In this document: positions 7,014 through 10,052 of the stretch, piece after piece
Numbering within the stretch: the stretch's first letter is position 1
Layout: each line of letters begins with the position of its first letter
Source: an uncultured bacterium
Lineage (GTDB): Bacteria > Actinomycetota > UBA4738 > HRBIN12
DNA length: 10,052 bases
Direction of reading: 5' to 3'
NCBI GenBank assembly: GCA_937881155.1
Contig: CALGFI010000038.1
Coordinates: 1-10,052 of the forward strand
Position numbers and translations under genes: made by a program
The notes under the pieces: model-generated
What the model was told of the DNA's origin: nothing
Database searches by the model: none
What the model saw: the letters and a program-made list of their open reading frames with translations, nothing else

Positions 7014-7919
7014 TCAGACCGGCGCCGCGACCGGCAGGCGGGCGAGCCAGGACTCGACCGCGGCGAGCCAACGATCGCCCGCTTCCATCTGCGGGACGTG
7101 CCCCACCTTGGGGAGCACCCGCATCTCCCACGTCGGATGTCCTTCGAGCGCGCGCTCGGCGTAGTGGAGCGGAACGAGTCGATCGCGGCGTCCGTGGATG
7201 ACGAGCACGGGACAGCGGACCGCGTCGACGATCCATCGCGCCGTCTCCGCCCGTCGTCCCAGCGTCATCAACGAGCGCGCCGCCTCGAGGAACGCGGGCG
7301 CGGCATCCGGGTCCTCGCGGTGGCGCTGGAACATCTCGACGTGCAGCCGGACGAGCTCGGGATCGATCGTGGACGGATCCGCGGCGATCACCCGCAGCCC
7401 CAATCGAACCGCGCGTTCGGCCTCGAGACGCGTCATTCGTTGACGAGACGCCCACTCGCCGACGCGCGGCAGCTGGTACATGCCGAAGCCGAACATCACG
7501 ATCGGCGCCGGGTAGGCGCCGCGCACCCATGGGAAGACGGAGTTCGAGAGCACAAGCCCCTCGACGGAGGAGGGCTCGAGTGCGGCTTGGAGCATCGCGA
7601 TCCCGCCGCCCATGGAGTTCCCGCACAGGACGACCGGCGAACCGTCGGCGATCCCGGAGATGAATCGCGACAGCAGCGCGCGGTTGTCCGAGACTCGGCT
7701 GCGGCGCCCCGCGCGGGGCGTGTCGCCGAATCCGGCGAGATCGAGCGCGAACACCCGGCCGCTTCGTGCGAGTCCCTCGGCGACCGGAAGCCACGACAGG
7801 AGCGAACCGCCGAGACCGTGGACGAGGACGAACGTCCGCTCGTCCGGTCCATCCCACCGGGCGTAGTGGACCGGACCGTCGATGTCCGTCCAGCGGCTCT
7901 GCGGAACCTCGATCGTCAC
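7014..7919 (-). CDS. Alpha/beta hydrolase with complete catalytic triad
   Basis: This is a 301-residue cytosolic alpha/beta-hydrolase-fold enzyme. FVLVHGLGGSLLSW (30-43) supplies the oxyanion-hole HG. LDLAGFGDTP (59-68) is the strand-4 turn, CGNSMGGG (99-106) the nucleophile elbow with Ser102, GRRDRLVP (243-250) the acid strand with Asp246, and VGHVPQME (272-279) holds His274. A helical cap (about 130-225) contains the variable, substrate-determining region. Similar proteins include esterases, lipases and C-C hydrolases of aromatic degradation, and the substrate cannot be told from this. The GTG start has TACAGT exactly 6 nt upstream, so it is probably leaderless. The gene is divergent from the MoaD-BNR gene and convergent with the EamA gene. 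Unlike the hydrolase at 3945, it keeps all catalytic residues. Confidence 0.93.
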   Translation of the reverse strand: MTIEVPQSRWTDIDGPVHYARWDGPDERTFVLVHGLGGSLLSWLPVAEGLARSGRVFALDLAGFGDTPRAGRRSRVSDNRALLSRFISGIADGSPVVLCGNSMGGGIAMLQAALEPSSVEGLVLSNSVFPWVRGAYPAPIVMFGFGMYQLPRVGEWASRQRMTRLEAERAVRLGLRVIAADPSTIDPELVRLHVEMFQRHREDPDAAPAFLEAARSLMTLGRRAETARWIVDAVRCPVLVIHGRRDRLVPLHYAERALEGHPTWEMRVLPKVGHVPQMEAGDRWLAAVESWLARLPVAAPV

Positions 7920-7925
7920 GCCTCA

Positions 7926-7931
7926 ACTGTA
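7926..7931 (-). promoter_or_regulatory. -10-like box for the minus-strand hydrolase
   Basis: On the minus strand this reads TACAGT, followed by 6 nt and then GTG at 7919. The spacing predicts that transcription starts at the start codon. It lies in the 59-bp divergent region shared with the MoaD-BNR gene. Confidence 0.5.
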
Positions 7932-7964
7932 TTCGCGGTCGAGCGACGGGTCGGCCGTCGTCGC

Positions 7965-7970
7965 TACACT
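7965..7970 (+). promoter_or_regulatory. -10-like box for the MoaD-BNR gene
   Basis: TACACT lies 8 nt upstream of the GTG at 7979, predicting a transcript with a leader of at most a base or two. It supports 7979 as the start rather than an upstream codon inside the divergent hydrolase gene. No -35 element is evident. Confidence 0.45.
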
Positions 7971-7978
7971 CCGGTCCA

Positions 7979-9361
7979 GTGGCAGTCGTCAGGCTCCGCC
8001 CGCCGCTTCGAGAGCGCGCCGATGGACGGCGTGAGATCTCCGTCGAGGGCGCGACCGTCGAGGAGGCGCTCCGTGGTCTCGAGCGCGCTCACCCGAAGCT
8101 CGCCGGCTGGGTGCTCGACGATCGGGGTCGGGTTCGCGAGCACGTCGCCGTCTTCGTGGGCGGCGAACGCGTCGACGGTGAAGCCAAGATCACCGACGCC
8201 GACCGTCTGGAGATCGTCGGCGCCGTCTCCGGTGGTGCGGGGGGTACGGGGGGCCCAAGAAGCGAGCGGGAACGCGTGAGCGTTGGCCCCCCGAACGACG
8301 AGAACGCGGAGCTGCTCGTGGGGACGAGGAAGGGCTTGTTCGTTCTGCGCGGTCCCCGCGGTGGACCCATGGACGTGGCCGCACGCGCGTTCCCCGGCGA
8401 CGCGGTCGAGTATGCGATGCGGGACCCCCGGACCGGCCGCTACTACGCGAGCGTGACCCACGGCCAGTTCGGCCCGCGTGTGCTCGTCTCCGACGACCCG
8501 ACGGGCGACTGGGAGCAAACGGACGGGCCTCGATTTCCCGAGGGTGATGACGCGAGCGTCGTTCGGATCTGGGTCGTCACGCCGGGGGAGGAGGACGGCC
8601 TGCTCTACGCCGGCGTCGATCCGGCGGCGCTGTTCGAGAGCCGCGACGGCGGCATGACGTGGGAGCTGAACCGAGGGTTGTGGGAGCAGCCGAGTCGTTC
8701 CGAATGGGGGCCGGGTGCCGGCGGTCTCATGGTCCACTCGATCTGCCCGTGGCCCGGCGACGCCAACCGGCTTGCGGTCGGTATCTCGGCCGTCGGCGTG
8801 TGGGTCACAGAGGATGCGGGCAAGACGTGGGAGGTGGGGAACGCCGGAATCGTGCCGCGGTACCTCCCCGAGGAGGCGAGATCGCAGCCGCTCGGCAGGT
8901 GTGTGCACAACATGCATCGCGCTTCCGGCCGTCCGGATCGCCTGATGATGCAGTTCCATGGGGGCGTCTACCGGTCCGACGACGCAGGGATGTCGTGGAC
9001 CAGCATCGCGGAGGGGCTCCCGTCCGATTTCGGTTTCCCCATGGTGATCGACCCGGACGATCCCGACTCGGCCTACGTCATCCCGCTCAACTCCGACGGG
9101 GATCGCGTGACGGCCGAGGGTCGGGTCCGTGTCTTCGAGACCCGCGACGCCGGGGGCTCATGGACGGCTCACGCAGAGGGGTTGCCTCAGAGCGGATACC
9201 TCACGGTGCTCCGGCAGGCGTTCGGGCAGGACGGCGGGTCTCCCCTCGGCCTGTACTTCGGGGCCACCTCGGGCGAGGTGTTCGGCTCCGCGGACGGCGG
9301 CGCGACGTGGTCGCTCACGGCCGGGAACATCGCGCCGGTCCTGTCCGTTCGGGTTGCCTGA
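7979..9361 (+). CDS. MoaD/ThiS-like ubiquitin-fold domain joined to a BNR/Asp-box beta-propeller protein
   Basis: One uninterrupted 460-residue frame holds two unrelated domains. Residues 1-86 follow the MoaD pattern: a VVRLRPPLRE first strand, ISVEGATVEEALRGL, HVAVFVGGERVDG, and DADRLEIVGAVSGG ending in Gly85-Gly86. In free sulfur carriers that di-Gly is the C-terminus, adenylated and thiocarboxylated by an E1-like enzyme; here it is internal. A Gly-rich, then charged linker follows (87-110). Residues about 111-460 form a repeat protein beginning ELLVGTRKGLFVLRG, with five Asp-boxes: SRDGGMTW (221), TEDAGKTW (277), SDDAGMSW (333), TRDAGGSW (388) and SADGGATW (437), as in sialidase/BNR or VPS10-like propellers. 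Sialidase catalytic residues were not identified, so no glycosidase activity is claimed. An internal in-frame GTG at 8276 could be a separate start for the propeller. No signal peptide is seen. Confidence 0.85.
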   Translation: MAVVRLRPPLRERADGRREISVEGATVEEALRGLERAHPKLAGWVLDDRGRVREHVAVFVGGERVDGEAKITDADRLEIVGAVSGGAGGTGGPRSERERVSVGPPNDENAELLVGTRKGLFVLRGPRGGPMDVAARAFPGDAVEYAMRDPRTGRYYASVTHGQFGPRVLVSDDPTGDWEQTDGPRFPEGDDASVVRIWVVTPGEEDGLLYAGVDPAALFESRDGGMTWELNRGLWEQPSRSEWGPGAGGLMVHSICPWPGDANRLAVGISAVGVWVTEDAGKTWEVGNAGIVPRYLPEEARSQPLGRCVHNMHRASGRPDRLMMQFHGGVYRSDDAGMSWTSIAEGLPSDFGFPMVIDPDDPDSAYVIPLNSDGDRVTAEGRVRVFETRDAGGSWTAHAEGLPQSGYLTVLRQAFGQDGGSPLGLYFGATSGEVFGSADGGATWSLTAGNIAPVLSVRVA

Positions 9362-9468
9362 CGTCTGACGTAGGCCCAATAGGGGGCCCCGCGGCGTGTT
9401 CAACCTGCGTCGAGCGGCCCGAAGACGGGAATAGATCGCTCCGCAACGATGTCTCCATAAGCGGGGCC

Positions 9469-9498
9469 TTTACAGGAACATCGCACCGTCGATACCAT
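9469..9498 (+). promoter_or_regulatory. Putative sigma-70-type promoter for the sigma factor gene
   Basis: TTTACA (9469-9474) and TACCAT (9493-9498) are separated by 18 bp, close to the housekeeping -35/-10 arrangement. This is the only place in the window with both elements visible. Transcription would start near 9505 and give a leader of roughly 120 nt before the ATG at 9626. Confidence 0.45.
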
Positions 9499-9615
9499 TC
9501 GGTCGATGGCCCGGGGAGGCCGAATTTTTGGCGCCCCGGACACAAAAGCGCGAGAGAAGGTCCCGGTCCCCTTTCGAGGGCGAAGCGCGCCCCCGTTGGG
9601 AGCTGGGAGGGAGCG

Positions 9616-9620
9616 AGAGG
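9616..9620 (+). promoter_or_regulatory. Ribosome-binding site of the sigma factor gene
   Basis: AGAGG, within a purine-rich run, lies 5 nt upstream of the ATG at 9626. It decides the start in favour of this ATG over the in-frame TTG at 9596. It is a clear Shine-Dalgarno-type site in a window where most starts lack one. Confidence 0.6.
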
Positions 9621-9625
9621 AACAG

Positions 9626-10052
9626 ATGCCGGAGCCCGCACGACCGCTCGGAACGGATGACGCCGACGACCTGAGGCTTTACCTCGAGGCCGCGGCGCGC
9701 GAGCCACTCCTCACCAAGGAGGAGGAGGTCGAGCTCGCCATCCTCATCGAGCACGGTAAGGAGGCCGAGGAGCGCCTGCGCGCCGGGCGTCTTCGCTCGG
9801 AGAAGTCGATCATGAAGGCGCGCCAGGAGGTCCGGAAGGCCGAGGCCGCGCGCCAGCGGTTCATCATGGCCAACCTCCGGTTGGTCGTTTCGGTGGCGCG
9901 CAAGTACCAGGGCCAGGGGCTGCCGCTGCTCGACCTGATCCAGGAGGGCAACATCGGTCTGATGCGTGCCGTCGAGCTTTTCGACTGGCGCAGGGGGTTC
10001 AAGTTCTCCACGTACGCCACGTGGTGGATCCGCCAGGGCATCACGCGCGCGA
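9626..10052 (+). CDS. Sigma-70 family RNA polymerase sigma factor (RpoD/SigA-like, 3' end outside window)
   Basis: The first 142 residues are present. They encode a sigma-70 protein of group 1 or group 2, which directs RNA polymerase to promoters. Region 1.2 is LRLYLEAAAREPLLTKEEEVELA (about residues 16-38). A short charged coiled-coil-like stretch follows (about 39-75). Region 2.1 begins at FIMANLRLVVSVARKY (79-94), followed by LLDLIQEGNIGLMRAVELFDW (regions 2.1-2.2) and FKFSTYATWWIRQGITRA (regions 2.3-2.4). The near-invariant core-binding DLIQEGN and melting FSTYATWWIRQ segments make the family certain. The N-terminus is only about 15 residues before region 1.2, so there is no region 1.1 or acidic extension, unlike many primary sigma factors. 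Regions 3 and 4 lie beyond the window, so housekeeping versus alternative status is open. It has its own promoter and a good Shine-Dalgarno site. Confidence 0.95.
   Translation, partial: MPEPARPLGTDDADDLRLYLEAAAREPLLTKEEEVELAILIEHGKEAEERLRAGRLRSEKSIMKARQEVRKAEAARQRFIMANLRLVVSVARKYQGQGLPLLDLIQEGNIGLMRAVELFDWRRGFKFSTYATWWIRQGITRA

Larger units (their letters stand above)
9362..9625. other. Gene-free region upstream of the sigma factor gene
   Basis: No credible coding frame is seen in these 264 bases. Two adjacent copies of CTGACGT (9358-9364 and 9365-9371) sit across the end of the propeller gene. GGCCC (9373-9377) can pair with GGGCC (9384-9388), but the stem is short and has no T tract, so it is at best a weak terminator. 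A -35/-10 pair lies at 9469-9498. A small CCCT-TTCG-AGGG hairpin (9569-9580) lies in the presumed leader. Confidence 0.6.

Noticed and set aside
6985..7017. Inverted repeat CTGAC (6985-6989) and GTCAG (7013-7017) between the convergent EamA and hydrolase genes as a terminator.
   Set aside because: A 5-bp stem with a 23-nt loop and no T tract is no better than chance.
5395..7164. A 589-codon plus-strand frame across AlaX and EamA.
   Set aside because: The translation is almost entirely Arg/Gly/Ala and overlaps two well-supported genes in another frame.
6589..7926. A 445-codon minus-strand frame overlapping the second hydrolase in another frame.
   Set aside because: Arg-rich shadow translation; the hydrolase frame has a full catalytic triad and a promoter box at its start.
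8239..8253. The two G-runs as a G-quadruplex or programmed frameshift site in their own right.
   Set aside because: Only two runs are present, not four, and there is no downstream stimulatory structure that I can see. They are kept only as evidence about the gene boundary.
9358..9371. Tandem CTGACGT repeat after the propeller gene as a regulator site.
   Set aside because: Two 7-bp copies overlapping a stop codon, with no promoter beside them; too little to call an operator.
9569..9580. CCCT-TTCG-AGGG hairpin in the sigma factor leader as a riboswitch or thermosensor element.
   Set aside because: It is a 4-bp stem with no larger conserved structure visible around it and does not hide the ribosome-binding site.

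Overview
The window is GC-rich, densely coded DNA (codon third positions almost always G or C). It fits an uncultured Actinomycetota-like chromosome. The grounds are the GTG starts placed directly behind TANNNT boxes, the family mix (DUF1684, DinB-like, AlaX, EamA, alpha/beta hydrolases) and the style of the sigma factor. I cannot place it more finely. I see no tRNA, rRNA, CRISPR array, insertion sequence, integrase or phage gene. This looks like ordinary chromosome rather than an island.

Layout: (1) 1-3060, the 3' part of a very large membrane protein that joins a GT-C-like multi-spanning N-terminal region and a soluble domain to a complete MFS transporter. (2) 3060-3593, a DinB-superfamily protein translationally coupled to it. 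(3) 3613-3906 on the minus strand, a small acidic protein of unknown function, convergent with the DinB gene and divergent from the next gene. (4) 3945-4730, an alpha/beta-hydrolase-fold protein whose usual catalytic His position is not His. (5) 4772-5317, a DUF1684 protein. (6) 5354-6067 and 6071-6988, an AlaX-type tRNA-editing deacylase followed three bases later by an EamA/DMT permease, probably an operon. (7) 7014-7919 on the minus strand, a second alpha/beta hydrolase with an intact triad. (8) 7979-9361, divergent from it, one open frame joining a MoaD/ThiS-like ubiquitin-fold domain with a -GG- motif to a BNR/Asp-box beta-propeller. (9) 9362-9625, a gene-free stretch with a plausible -35/-10 promoter. 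(10) 9626 to the window end, the 5' part of a sigma-70 family sigma factor with regions 1.2 and 2.

The genes do not form one obvious pathway. Clear couplings are MFS fusion-DinB (TGATG overlap) and AlaX-EamA (3-nt gap). Five starts (3906, 3945, 5354, 7919, 7979) have a TANNNT hexamer 6-9 nt upstream of a GTG codon, which suggests leaderless or nearly leaderless transcripts. The observations most worth following are the MoaD-BNR joined frame with its embedded GTGA overlap, the GT-C-like/MFS fusion, the hydrolase lacking the expected His, and the AlaX with Asp in place of the zinc-binding Cys. I found no convincing evidence of an entirely new multi-gene system.
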